Source of the DNA: Bolinopsis microptera
Taxonomy: Eukaryota > Ctenophora > Tentaculata > Lobata > Bolinopsidae
NCBI RefSeq assembly: GCF_026151205.1
Contig: NC_087072.1
Location: forward strand, 19,055,103 to 19,119,102
Length of the DNA stretch: 64,000 nt
Direction of reading: 5' to 3'
How positions within the stretch are numbered: position 1 is the stretch's first letter; the number at the start of each line of letters is the position of its first letter. A program made the position numbers and the translations under genes. Below, piece after piece: positions 12,001 through 21,129 of the stretch. Below the pieces are notes generated by a model that made no database searches, was not told where the DNA came from, and saw nothing but the letters and a program-made list of their open reading frames with translations.

Positions 12001-12495
12001 TGTGTTTGTTTCAGCGATACCAATTACAGAGAAATTTAGTTCAATTCGTTTGAGTTCAACGTTAAGACAATCGAAGTTGGTTTTGTTACCATCTAAGTTG
12101 ACAAAGTAGGATGTGAATTTTGAGTGTGTGGATGAAAGATTACATGAGTTTTGAAGTTCCTTGACTACCCTATTAAGATCAGCTGTGGAGTAGCTCTGAC
12201 ATTGGTCTAGAACATTCGAAATTTTTTGAATAGTTTCGTCATCACATCCACCTTCATCATCGTAGAATTTATCACCACCATCACTAATCATCCCAGAGAA
12301 GGGGTTGTAGCGTGGTATCACGTTCAGTGAACAAACCTTACATACCCATAGACCGTTGGTGGGGCAGAAACCAGCTACTTTAAAACATTTAGTATGAATA
12401 GCTGTCCGACAGGCTTCACATTCTAGTAGGGGCTGCCCAATGTTGATGGGCCTTGAGCATGGCTCACAGACCTCCTTAATTAATTTCATGATCAT
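9100..12495 (-). CDS. LINE-A ORF2: PHD-like finger, APE endonuclease and reverse transcriptase
   Basis: About 1,131 residues from the ATG at 12495. I chose this start because the eight zinc ligands (C10, C13, C26, C29, H34, C37, C52, C55) then fall at exactly the same residue numbers as in LINE-B ORF2. An upstream TTG gives a longer frame but is not a plausible eukaryotic start. After the finger come the APE endonuclease motifs (AETNT, YRPPNGD, GDFNVDLL, IGDHAP, so the catalytic D-H pair is present) and a CR1-type reverse transcriptase with GIFIDLSKAFDTIDH, GVPQGSVLGPLLF and the catalytic FADD at about residue 809. The product would nick target DNA and copy the RNA in place. No internal stop is seen, so this copy could be functional. 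Confidence 0.9.
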   Translation of the reverse strand: MIMKLIKEVCEPCSRPINIGQPLLECEACRTAIHTKCFKVAGFCPTNGLWVCKVCSLNVIPRYNPFSGMISDGGDKFYDDEGGCDDETIQKISNVLDQCQSYSTADLNRVVKELQNSCNLSSTHSKFTSYFVNLDGNKTNFDCLNVELKRIELNFSVIGIAETNTDEPLKELYRIPQYNSFYQVTQENKLKGTGVALYVANHLNAEVIENLGYCTPDIESIFVKITQSSSKLTLISGVIYRPPNGDIHNFLKSFDHICKLLPKSGVRIMGDFNVDLLKVNGDAGHGNYTLFEECLFRNGFAPVISIPTHERPNCKPSCIDNILTNDPGNCVLSGCITDRIGDHAPTFEFTDIEFEVGPKSEKHVQYYDFSNANLNKFLTLLNTDLSKLHTSHEFSDFTKLFDHVLDSTCKLVKPKTTKRNPINNPWITDSISSAVEKKHELKDAWITSKTKANPDGNQDLEQTFKVYRRILKSVINTAKNTYSCNQIIENKHDRKKTWQIINELRGKCKKGIKPSFIIDNRKITDRRVIANEFNKYFNSIASTLNESIADLPIQASEFSTFEDYLLPSNNNSIFLTDCSHTELMEIISKLENGKSSDIPIRVIKKSAHLICPVLAQHFNKLMMSGVFPDVLKVGKVTPIFKKGNEEDVGNYRPVSTLPIFGKIFEKVIYSRIYSFALSQNILDENQFGFRKSHSTSHAVNYSVRIIEESIKKRNHVLGIFIDLSKAFDTIDHSTLLTKLDRYGIRGNANCLIKSYLSNRTQYTEVLNEKSENLIIKYGVPQGSVLGPLLFLLYINDISNSSDLGTFILFADDTNIFINGKTVEEAYEKGNKLLSCIKKYMILNKLHINMSKCCYMHFKPKASKPVEFPDSLQLHIDGFPIKKTKATKFLGVVIDEQLSWGPHITALKRKLNYASATLNRIRDSVPKELHKDLYHTLFESHLTYCISVWGDAALFRTASIWLSQKHCVRVLFGDKEAYLNKFLTCARTREFDSQALDHTFFQLEHCKPLFKQQNILAFKNLYTYHTFMEVFKILKLRCPASLQQHYQPSSRKETTLISQLPSNDFISRSTKIWSTIAPKLKLFDYSYKISLAKSRLKKALLKLQHAYNDSAWTSSDYDIMQLSFENNPLQQM

Positions 12496-12508
12496 AGTAA
12501 TGTGTCGG

Positions 12509-14221
12509 TTAGGTTGGACCAGTGGATCCAACCCTCTGTGCTGACTCCCTAGACACCTTTTCCTTCAGAAACACACAGTTTTTCATGTGGCTTACAAACT
12601 TAGCTAAACCTCTACTTCCTAAGTGAATCATGTCGTTACCCCTAGTGAATTTAACAGATAATAGCTTATTGTTATCTAAAAAACCATACATACCCTGAAA
12701 CCAAATATTAGGAAAACAGTTCTTTATCATCTCCTGTACCAAGTTGTTGTAGAGCATTATATTTTTATTCATTTCATGGATTCTTGATGGTAAAACAGGT
12801 ACAACAAAAATGTTAGTAAGTGGACACAATTGACGTATTTCCGTTAGTTTATTCTTCAGTGTTGACACTGCCTCGTGGATATCTGAGACATTTTTTACGT
12901 TTTCGCAGCGTAGATCGTTGGTACCACACATAAGGAAAGCGTTGGAGAATCCAGCACACAGGTGTGGATTGATGTCTTTGACACGGGCAGCCTTTACTCG
13001 TTTACCAGGGAAGGAATGACCAACTTTACCTGTACCATCCCCAAAGTTGACATCTTTGGTATTCGAATCACCGATTAAAACGATGCTTCGTCGAGACTGG
13101 CTGCTGAGAGATCTGAAGGTGATCGAAAATCTCTCCTCTGTTGAGGTATCATCAGATAATTTTGGCACACCGTGGCGGTACCAATTTTGTGAAGACCTTG
13201 TCATGGTGTAAAGTGAGTTAGACTTCACATCAAGCTTAACAGGATCTTGGTCTCTGTCTTGTTTGGACTCAAAAAGCACAGTTCTAGTTGCACCAATGGA
13301 GATTGTGACAATTTTTGAGTTGGCAAGAATCGTGGATTCATCATCAGAATGCATAGCTAGGTAGCTTTGGGATGGGGAAAGTCTGTCTGAGGAAGGATAG
13401 TGGTTAATGAGGACCGAGTTTGGCTTGTGCTCGAGTTGTAGTTCTGAGGAGAACCTGTCAATAATAGAAACAAGTTCAGGTGGGATGGGCTCCTGTTGTT
13501 TAGGGGGCTGGGAACCAGTGTAGCTGTAGGACTCTCCATATAGCCGGACGCTGTGGCCATTCTCTTCAATGAAATCTCCAGAGTCCTTCAGATAACCTAA
13601 AAGGTCTCCTACACTGCTCAATTCCTCGTTTGTCAGATATAACTCTTTGTACTGCTCGTAAGGCTGTTCAGGACATTTTAGATTTCTTTTCGTGGGTGAT
13701 GGAGTAACAGGTCTAGGTTGTTCTTTGTAGTTAAGCTGAGGGGATGCATTTGCTCTTCCTTTAAACTCCTGAATTTCACTGTTAAGGTCGTCTAGGCGAG
13801 CATTCAGGGATGTTATGTCAATGCTCGGGATTGACCTTTCAATGCTTTCTTTAACTGATTCACTTATCTTCTGGAGCAATGAAGTTTCCAGGAGGGTGCT
13901 CTCGTTGAGTTGAACTGCTGTGGCACAGGTAATGGCTTCTTCAGCAAGAATTTTTTCTTTTTTAGCAGATGGGTGGTTCTTAGGCCTAGGAAAGATGCAA
14001 GTGTAACACCAGGGACATAGCCATTTTTGGCTGATGCAGTCTAAATCACTCTGGGAGAGTTTATTGGTACCAGGTAGATTACCGCAAGAGGCATGCCATG
14101 ATTGTTTACAGTCTGAGCACTGTATTACCCAGTCTTTTGTTTGCAATAATTTTATTTCAACACTTGATCCCTGTTCAGACATCTCTTTGGGGCAATAGCA
14201 TTTCCATTTCAGATATGTGCA
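12509..14221 (-). CDS. LINE-A ORF1: PHD finger, AlkB-like dioxygenase and SGNH hydrolase
   Basis: The frame stays open back into the TIR element. The first ATG is at 14182, but it would drop the first two PHD ligands, so the real 5' end is probably missing. Numbering codons from 14245: PHD finger ligands C16, C18, C43, C46, H51, C54, C77, C80 (about 16-80); a polar linker with a likely coiled coil (about 115-165); an AlkB-like Fe(II)/2-oxoglutarate dioxygenase (about 230-380) with H299-x-D301, H358 and R372-x-S-x-T-x-R378; and an SGNH hydrolase (about 388-560) with GDSN at 392-395, GTND at 441-444 and D538-x-x-H541. E. coli AlkB has H131, D133, H187, R204 and R210, at very similar spacing. 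PHD and esterase domains are known in CR1 ORF1; the AlkB domain is the unusual part. The stop lies 13 bases before the ORF2 ATG. Confidence 0.85.
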   Translation of the reverse strand, partial: CTYLKWKCYCPKEMSEQGSSVEIKLLQTKDWVIQCSDCKQSWHASCGNLPGTNKLSQSDLDCISQKWLCPWCYTCIFPRPKNHPSAKKEKILAEEAITCATAVQLNESTLLETSLLQKISESVKESIERSIPSIDITSLNARLDDLNSEIQEFKGRANASPQLNYKEQPRPVTPSPTKRNLKCPEQPYEQYKELYLTNEELSSVGDLLGYLKDSGDFIEENGHSVRLYGESYSYTGSQPPKQQEPIPPELVSIIDRFSSELQLEHKPNSVLINHYPSSDRLSPSQSYLAMHSDDESTILANSKIVTISIGATRTVLFESKQDRDQDPVKLDVKSNSLYTMTRSSQNWYRHGVPKLSDDTSTEERFSITFRSLSSQSRRSIVLIGDSNTKDVNFGDGTGKVGHSFPGKRVKAARVKDINPHLCAGFSNAFLMCGTNDLRCENVKNVSDIHEAVSTLKNKLTEIRQLCPLTNIFVVPVLPSRIHEMNKNIMLYNNLVQEMIKNCFPNIWFQGMYGFLDNNKLLSVKFTRGNDMIHLGSRGLAKFVSHMKNCVFLKEKVSRESAQRVGSTGPT

Positions 14222-14223
14222 AA

Positions 14224-14980
14224 TAGTAGAGGCTCTTACGGGCAAAAAGGCGTGTTTTCTGCTACGAGTTTAGAGACCTAACCGCTAATTGGACACAATA
14301 TTATGATGTCTAAGGATCGATAATATGTAAAGAAGCAATAAGATCACATTATTTTCTATTTGGTGTGAAAATATGATCTAGAACATAATCTCGCTGAGTT
14401 ATAGCTGTTTGAAATTTATGATGAACGCGCGGGTGCCAATTGATAACAACTAAATGCTTTTGCGCGTAGTGCGCGTCGAAAATTTGGCAAAAACGCTTGC
14501 GGAGTGACAATATTCAAACTTCGATAAAGTATATGAAGTGGGTGCTTCTCGGAAACGAAAAATTTAGGCGAACACGATGAAACTATTTTTGGGTTGATTT
14601 AATACAACTGCAAAAAATTATTCAAACTTCAAGCAAAAAAGTCAAAATTTTTACCACTTTTTTGGATTTTTACCCCAGAAAAAATAGATAAGAGGGATTT
14701 GTTTTATTTTTATACCATCTTGTGCGGCTGTCTTTCAGCTATCTCCATGCAAATTTTGCCGACATGCCAACAAAATTAACTTGCTCAAAATATCAAAAAA
14801 CATGGTTTTTTGGCCTATTTTTGGCCCAAAAATCGGTTTTTTGCGATTTTAACCCAGAAAAATCAGTCCAATCATCTTGAAACTACTTTTAATCGATTCT
14901 ACGGTCAAAAATACGTCTAGTAAGGTGTATCTGGGGTCCCTAGCGTATTGAGCAGACAATGCCCGTAAGAGCCTCTACTA
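14224..14980. mobile_element. 757-bp TIR transposon, non-autonomous, family T1
   Basis: The ends are perfect inverted repeats of 21 bases: TAGTAGAGGCTCTTACGGGC at 14224 and its reverse complement ending at 14980. If the outer TA is the target duplication, the TIR is 19 bases. There is no coding frame inside. A second, one-ended copy at 19948-20396 shares the first ~330 bases and holds about 110 internal bases missing here. The element abuts the 5' side of LINE-A ORF1. TA target use suggests a Tc1/mariner-type mobiliser, but that is inference. Confidence 0.85.
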
Positions 14981-15405
14981 AAAAGGGCGCAGTATTGAGT
15001 ATATAATAGTAACTTTGATGTTTATCGAACGTAGGATATTGTAATTGCAGTTTTATACTATTTTACCCAAACTTAAAATTTTTAACTTTTACTGTTATTA
15101 TACATTAAATTAAATCAATTGATGCAATTGGCAGAGCGCAAAACACAGGTAATGCAGAAATTGTCCAGCGCACTGCTACCAATATTCAGTTAAATCAAAA
15201 AAGATCAACAATCAAATATATATACATCAAGCCATCATAGAGACAGGGATAAAGTTGTAATTTAACACAGTTTGTGTTTTCTTTAGTCTCTTTGTTGTTT
15301 GTAGCGCGATGCACTACTGGGCCCACAGGAGGGGTGCAAAGAAGTGAAACAAATTTTAGTGAAACAAATTTAAAATTTTATCCTTTATTTTACAATCATA
15401 ATATA
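14981..15405. other. Spacer with repeat R, left half
   Basis: No gene. At 15110-15250 a GCAATTGGCAGAGCG motif and GGGATAAAGTTG match the region around 7370-7520. At 15340-15405 the sequence is the left half of repeat R, ending in AATATA, which is the left target duplication of the RTE-like element. Confidence 0.6.
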
Positions 15406-15914
15406 TTGGTGGTTAAGGGGTTTTCCAAACTCCAGGGGCTCGTGAAGTGTCTTACACAACCTCTCCGAGCCCAAGATCCGTAGTGCGTGGTGAAGAGCCA
15501 CACCCTTCTTGAGGTGCCACTGTTAAGCTTAGTAGCCTGTTCTGGGTGATTCCAGTTAAAACAGGTGAACGGTAACAGAACACTGCGGCTCTAGACCAGT
15601 ACAGGTCGAAAAATATAACCGGGACATCTGTCTCGTTAGGACTGCATGCAGTTCATCGGGTGCGAAGGGCCAGCATCCCTTCCACCTCAAATAACAACGC
15701 TACTGAAACAACACACACATCAAATGGACGGAGTGCTACTTCCAATTCAAGGACGGATGTTCCAGCATGACGGAGGCTGGGCAAAGCCTACGGGACCCCA
15801 GTCGCCTGATGAGAAGAGGGGGTACTCGTCATCCGACCAGATTTATTAGTCAACAGATCATCCATGTTGACCCTGCTTCCAACAAATCAATCCAGTAAAT
15901 TATTGCAAACAGTT

Positions 15915-16700
15915 TTTACGTTTTGGAACATGGAACGTTCTATCTCTTGTCAGCTCATCTACACAGCTCTACCAACTTAGTAAAAACATTGATCAGTACA
16001 GATTGGATCTTTTGGGGATCACCGAGACTCACATGCCTGGATCTGGCACCACTCTACTGGACAATGGCAGTCTACTCATCCATTCCGGTAGAGTCGACGG
16101 GATCAAGAGACAGGGAGTCGGTCTCAGTCTTTCAAAACGAATCAGAAACTCCCTGATATCGTTCACTCCCACATCGGAGCGGGTTTTAAACTGCTAGGCT
16201 GCATAGTAAGCAAATCAACATCTCTGTTGTTGTGGCCTATGCTCCAACTGAGGGTGCAGAGGAGAGTGAGAAAGATAAGTTTTATAGGACACTCACAGAT
16301 ACATTTGATGGGCTACCTCGTCACGATATCAAGTTACTGCTCGGCGATTTTAATGCAAAAGTAACATCAGGCAGATATGGAAGTGAAGCGGTCATCGGTG
16401 GGGAATCACTCCATAGCTCATCAAATGACAACGGGACAAGACTTGTGGATTTCTGTGCGACGAACCAGCTTGTCATCGGGGGAACTCTCTTCGAGCACAA
16501 GAACATTCACAAGGGAACATGGCGGTCCCCCAACGGGCTCACCGTCAATCAGATAGATCATATCTGCATTGGAAAGCGGTTTCGTCAGTCACTTTTTGAT
16601 GTTAGGGTATGTCGCGGGGCAGACATCGGCTCCGATCATTATCTGGTTCTAGGACTGCTGAAAATCAAACTTCAGTCAGTGACAAAGATCAACGCCAACA
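15915..16700 (+). pseudogene. RTE-like APE endonuclease region (frameshifted)
   Basis: The frame opens with a GTWNVLSL motif (about 15919), continues to LLGITETHMPGSG (catalytic E), then shifts near 16200. In the new frame come VVAYAPTEG, LLLGDFNAKV and GSDHYLVLG, the last holding the catalytic D-H. All the main endonuclease motifs are visible, but in two frames. Known members of this family cut target DNA to prime reverse transcription. Confidence 0.85.
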
Positions 16701-16759
16701 GGCCCAATGTGCCTGCCATTGAGCGCCTGAGGGATAGTAATACGGTTTTAGAGTACAAT

Positions 16760-18931
16760 GTGGCTCTTCAAAAAACCGATTTGCAAGTCTGGATAGTGAG
16801 GTCGACCTCGAGGATATGTGGCGTAATCTCAGTCAGACCGTCACTGATGTCTCACTGGAGGTACTATGCAAAAGACCCCGGAAGGCAAAGGAGCAACACC
16901 TGTCACGGAAGACCAAGGATTTATTGACTCAGCGGGCACAGTTTAAGCGCAAAGACCCAAACTCGGACACTAACAGGTCAGAGTATTCTAAACTTAATAA
17001 GTTAGTCAAGAAAAGCAGCAAGCTAGACGACAATAACTGGGCAGTAGCTCAGTTAGAGTAGCTACTGATCTTGAGGAAGCAGCGAGCAAAGGTCAGCAGC
17101 GTGAGGTATGGGCAAAGATCAAGAAGATCTCTGGTAAGAACAAGAAGCCTCAAGCACCTTGTGTCCGGGACAAGGACGGTAGGAAGATCACGGATCCCCA
17201 ACAGCAGAGGGATAGGTGGAAGGAGCACTTTACTGAACTTCTGAACCCCCCATCATCAAGTGTCAACCTTGCCGACCTTGATACAGTACCACCCCAACCC
17301 CACTTTAACTCTCTCTCTTGTTCGGATGGACCACCCACCAGAGACGAGATTAGTTATTCCCTGACAAAGCTTAAGAACAACAAAAGCCCAGGAGTGGACG
17401 GGATAACTAACGAGCAACTGAAGTATGGTGCGAGTGCTCTAGTTGATCAACTAGAGTGTCTATTCAAGAAAGTGTGGGAAGAAGAGACTGTTCCTGAAGA
17501 TTGGTTAAAGGGTGTGATCATTGTTATTGGGAAGAAAGGAGACACTTCAGTCTGCGGGAACAACAGAGGGATCACATTAAGGTCTACAGCATCCAAGCTT
17601 TTTCAGATGATTCTTCTTAAGCGGTTACATGCTGGTATGGAGTGTCTCCTCAGGGAGAATCAGTGCGGATTTAGACAGAACCGCTCATGTATTGATCAGA
17701 TTTATTCTCTCCGAACTATTATTCATAACTGTCTTGAGTTTAACATTCCTCTTTACATTAATTTTGTGGATTTCAAGGCAGCGTTCGATTCTATCAGAAG
17801 GGACTTTATTTGGTGCAGTATGAGACACTATGGGCTGCCTGAAAAATATGTCAGAATATTTCAGTCATTTTTTGGGGGTACCATGAGTGCCGTGAGGGTT
17901 AATGGGGAGCTGACAGACTGGTTTGATGTTAACTCAGGCACAGGTCAGGGTGACATTCAAGCACCTCCTGTCTTTAATTTCTGCCTAAACTTTTCTGCAT
18001 TTCTGGCTGAGACCAACAAGATCATCAGTCAAGGCGCAGTGCTGCAGAAAGAGATGAAGACGGTCGAGGAAAAGGTCATTCTGGACACCGATTATGCTGA
18101 TGACATGGCTATTATGGACAACTCAGGGGAAGGCCTACAGGAATCAACTGATCTATTAGTTCATTACAGCTCCTACGCTGGGCTCAGAATAAATGCAAAG
18201 AAGACCCAATGCATGGCTGTAAGCAAGTGCGCCTCCCAGCGACCTTTCATCAAGGATGATTGTATTGAGCCGTCGGTTGAGGGTGAACCCGTCGAGCAGG
18301 TTAGCAACTTTGTCTACCTGGGTGCAACTATTAGTGGGGATGGGACAATCAACAGAGACCTGGATGTCCGTATCCAGAAGGCTAATGGCGCCTTTCATCA
18401 GCTCTGGAACATTTGGAATAGCAGAACTATAAAGACTCCAACCAAGATCAGGATCTATAGGGCTGCTGTCCTCACCATCTTGTTGTTGTGTATGGAGCTG
18501 AAGTCTGGAACACCACCAAAAAGCAGATGAAACGTTTCGAGGTTTTCCATCAAACCTCCTTGAGAAGGATCCTTAGGATTAAATGGTTCTTTCATGTAAC
18601 CAACGACGAAGTTCTTAGGAGGGCTATCATCAAGTCAGTTGAGACTTTCATCAGTGCTGCCAAGCTACGTTGGTATGGACATGTAGTTAGAATGCCAGAC
18701 TCTAGACTACCGAGGTTTCTGTTGAACTGGAAGCCAAACTATGGAAAGAGGTCAAGGGGCAGACCCCGTAAGAACTGGAAGTCCTGCGTACTCGAAGATG
18801 CTGCTAAGTTTACAGGTGTTGAAAACATCGACAACGACACAACAGAAGCTTTGGCTACCAATCGAGTACAGTGGAGACATATGTTACGCCGCCAACGCGA
18901 TGTGTGTGATGCAGGCCACTCCAACGACTAG
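16760..18931 (+). pseudogene. RTE-like reverse transcriptase and C-terminal region (frameshifted)
   Basis: Three main frames follow one another: 16816-17061 (linker), about 17390-18500 (RT) and 18488-18931 (C-terminus). The RT part has NNRGITLRSTASKLF, FVDFKAAFDSI and a catalytic YADD in DTDYADDMAIMD (about 18090). The loop normally read as QGD is present as GQGDIQAPPVF. The C-terminus carries the RWYGHVVRMPDSRLPR and RSRGRPRKNW motifs common in RTE-type proteins. The stop at 18931 is about 30 bases before the target duplication, so the 3' UTR is very short. Confidence 0.85.
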
Positions 18932-18966
18932 GAGGAGACCTTACCATGTAACATGTATGTAATATA

Positions 18967-19372
18967 ATAATATTTATAAGCCTCCGTTTTGAAAGTTTTA
19001 AATTTTAATATATTCACATTTCTATTTAAAATTCAATTTAATGTATAAGTCAATAACTGGCCGCCAAAGCCGCGCATTCTTGAAAACAGGATTAAATTGT
19101 TTATGATTATACGACGAATAAAAATAAATTTAAAACTATCCGTGGTTTTTTAAAATAAATTACAAATTATAATCTTTCCTAAATCCAAAGCCAGCTTTGT
19201 AAATTTACTATCAGATCATAATATATTGTCAATTCTCAGTATTTACAATGCAACATTTCATTAATCTACATACAAGCGTACTCCAGCCCCTGCACGCCAG
19301 CACGCATCCGTTCTTATGCGGCGCGGCTCAAGCCACTCACGTATTATATTATACTTTTTGCTTTCTTCAGAA
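18967..19372. other. Right half of repeat R and AT-rich spacer
   Basis: The first ~45 bases (AATATTTATAAGCCTCCGTT) continue repeat R beyond the RTE-like insertion. After that no gene or known repeat is seen. Confidence 0.55.
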
Positions 19373-19545
19373 ACTGCTGCTCACTGCTGCTCACTGCTAC
19401 TAAATGCTGCTCACTGCTGCTATGGGCGCGCGCGCGACAGCAGCAGTGAGCAGCAGTTAGTAGCAGTGAGCAGCAGTGAGCAGCAGTGAGCAGCATGAGC
19501 AGTTAATAGCAGTGAGCAGCAGTGAGCAGCAGTGAGCAGCAGTTT
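19373..19545. repeat. Large hairpin and tandem repeat of GCAGCAGTGA units
   Basis: Arms at 19373-19421 and 19439-19487 are 49 bases each and reverse complements with one mismatch, around a 17-base GC-alternating loop (GGGCGCGCGCGCG). The right arm continues as further GAGCAGCAGT units to about 19545. The unit is 10 bases (GCAGCAGTGA) with occasional TAGTAGC variants. A left arm mirrored this exactly suggests inverted duplication of a pre-existing tandem array. Confidence 0.9.
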
Positions 19546-19559
19546 CTTTGCACTTAGCC

Positions 19560-20955
19560 CCTCCTGTGGGCCGCGCCGCGCATCAAATAATTCTTCTCGC
19601 AATTTTTCGGTAGATCGGCGAAATGCACCACTGGGCCTCGCCGAGCTGCGAAGGATTGACATCCTGAATCAACTTTGTTGTTTGTTCATTGTTGCTACAT
19701 GAAATTTGTATTTGATTGTGTTCTACCGATTGTATCAATTGCCATTTAATTATAAGTAGTTTGAATGCAAATGACATTTTCCTCACTTATTTATTTATTT
19801 TTAAACTGGAACCCTTCCAGGGCTTACATTAAAAACAAAAAGTGTTTTAAATGTTTATTTTTAGCGGCCCAATTTGACGAACGCGAATGCAATGTTACTT
19901 GTTTAAATTTTTTCAAAGTTGCGCACCGCTTTCTTCTCGAGGCAATATAGTAGAGGCTCTTACGGGCAAAAAGACGTGTTTTCTGCTACGAGTTTAGAGA
20001 CCTAACCGCTAATTGGACACAATATAATAGTATGATGTCTAAGGATCGATAATATGTTAAGAAGTATAAATTTGGCCTTATTAGTCACGTGCTATACCAA
20101 TGCCGATGCGCGTTTTAAACTTTGACAGTCTATTACTCTAAGGCAAATAGAGTAATTATATTCATATTTTGTCAGCAATAAGATCACATTATGTTCTATT
20201 TGGTGTGAAAATATGAGCTAGAACGGACATAATCTCGCTGAGTTATAGCTGTTTGAAATTTATGATGAACGTGCGGGTGCCAATTGATAACAACTAAATG
20301 CTTTTGCGCGTAGTGCGCGTCGAAAATTTGACAAAAACGCTTGCGGAGTGACAATATACAAACTTCGATAAAGTATATGAAGTGGGTACTTCTCTAATAT
20401 TTACGAAATAGTGCGTGCTGCATGCTAGTCAATTAACAATGAACGACAGCCCAGTGTTTTCGTGAACTAGAAATAAATTGACCTTCCGCTCAACTATCAT
20501 CAATCGTTTAATTTGTTGCAAGATGCATTACTGGAACAGCGAAATATTCCACACTGCACACTGGGCCACGCCGAGCTGCAAAAGATTGACATCTTCAATT
20601 AAGTTTACGAATAATACTCGTTTAAATATCTTCGAAGAACAAAGTCAAAAGTAGCGGCGTAGCGCGCGCTGCTTTCTTCTCAAAATTTTAACCCGAGACA
20701 ATGATCCGAAAAAGTTCGGCGAGATGCGAAGGATAAACATTGTGAATTAAGTGCAAGGGCTTTAAATAGAGCAACGATCGTTGCTTTGACAAAATCGTAT
20801 ATGCTCTGTTAATTTGCGGCCGGCAACGATTTGGAAGGGTCGACATGATCGTCAATCAAAACGGTTGTAGCGCTATGCCCTAGTGGGCCGCGCCGCGCAT
20901 CCAATAATGCTTATACAGATCGGGAAATGCAAAGGATTGACATCGTGAATCAATC
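19560..20955. repeat. Dispersed decayed repeats around GCGAAGGATTGACATC
   Basis: A short motif resembling GCGAAGGATTGACATCCTGAAT occurs near 19650, 20571, 20724 and 20926, always in the same orientation. It is often preceded by TGGGCC(G/A)CGCC and an initial CGAGCTGC-like word. Part of it also appears at about 15305-15325. The spacing is irregular (920, 150 and 200 bases), so these are separate relics of one interspersed repeat and not a tandem array. No coding frame accompanies them. Confidence 0.5.
19948..20396 (+). mobile_element. One-ended copy of TIR family T1
   Basis: Begins with the same TAGTAGAGGCTCTTACGGGC end as 14224 and stays alignable to about 20396, after which the two copies diverge. 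It contains about 110 bases (roughly 20060-20170) absent from the copy at 14224-14980. No second TIR is found nearby, so the right end was lost. Confidence 0.8.
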
Positions 20956-21129
20956 AAAACGGGTAATCTTTAAATATTAAAATTACTTTAAAAAGCACCA
21001 CTTATAAAGTACTATAGTAAATCGAGCGTTACCATACAATTTTCTTTCATGTCTATTTTTGCTACAAGACAATACTGTACTAATATCTTTAATTCTGCAA
21101 TAACTTACTGTTACTCTTACTTCCACCTT

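Larger units (their letters stand above)
8785..14223 (-). mobile_element. LINE-A: CR1-like non-LTR retrotransposon, both ORFs open
   Basis: Transcribed on the minus strand: ORF1 (PHD, AlkB-like, SGNH), 13 bases, ORF2 (PHD-like, APE endonuclease, reverse transcriptase), then about 300 bases of 3' UTR. I place the 3' end near 8785, where AATAAATGATT resembles the LINE-B end (ATAAATGATTGATTGATT). Long, undamaged frames suggest a young insertion. The 5' end is cut by or abuts the TIR element at 14224-14980, so the promoter and the first codons of ORF1 are not present here. A broken relative lies at 4118-5785. Confidence 0.88.
15406..18960 (+). mobile_element. RTE-like non-LTR retrotransposon with target duplications (broken)
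   Basis: Bounded by AATATA at 15400-15405 and at about 18961-18966. The undisturbed site (AATATA once, then ATAATATTT) is seen in repeat R at 8145-8360. The ~3.55 kb length fits the RTE group. Inside lie a ~500-base 5' region, an APE endonuclease, and a reverse transcriptase with a long C-terminal part. Frames are broken several times, so this is a near full-length but dead copy. Confidence 0.85.

Noticed and set aside
12496-12531. Upstream extension of LINE-A ORF2 overlapping ORF1
   Set aside because: It begins with TTG; the ATG at 12495 gives zinc ligand numbering identical to LINE-B.
19660-19790. Small minus-strand frame near the dispersed repeats
   Set aside because: Overlaps repeats, has no domain and no conserved partner in the window.
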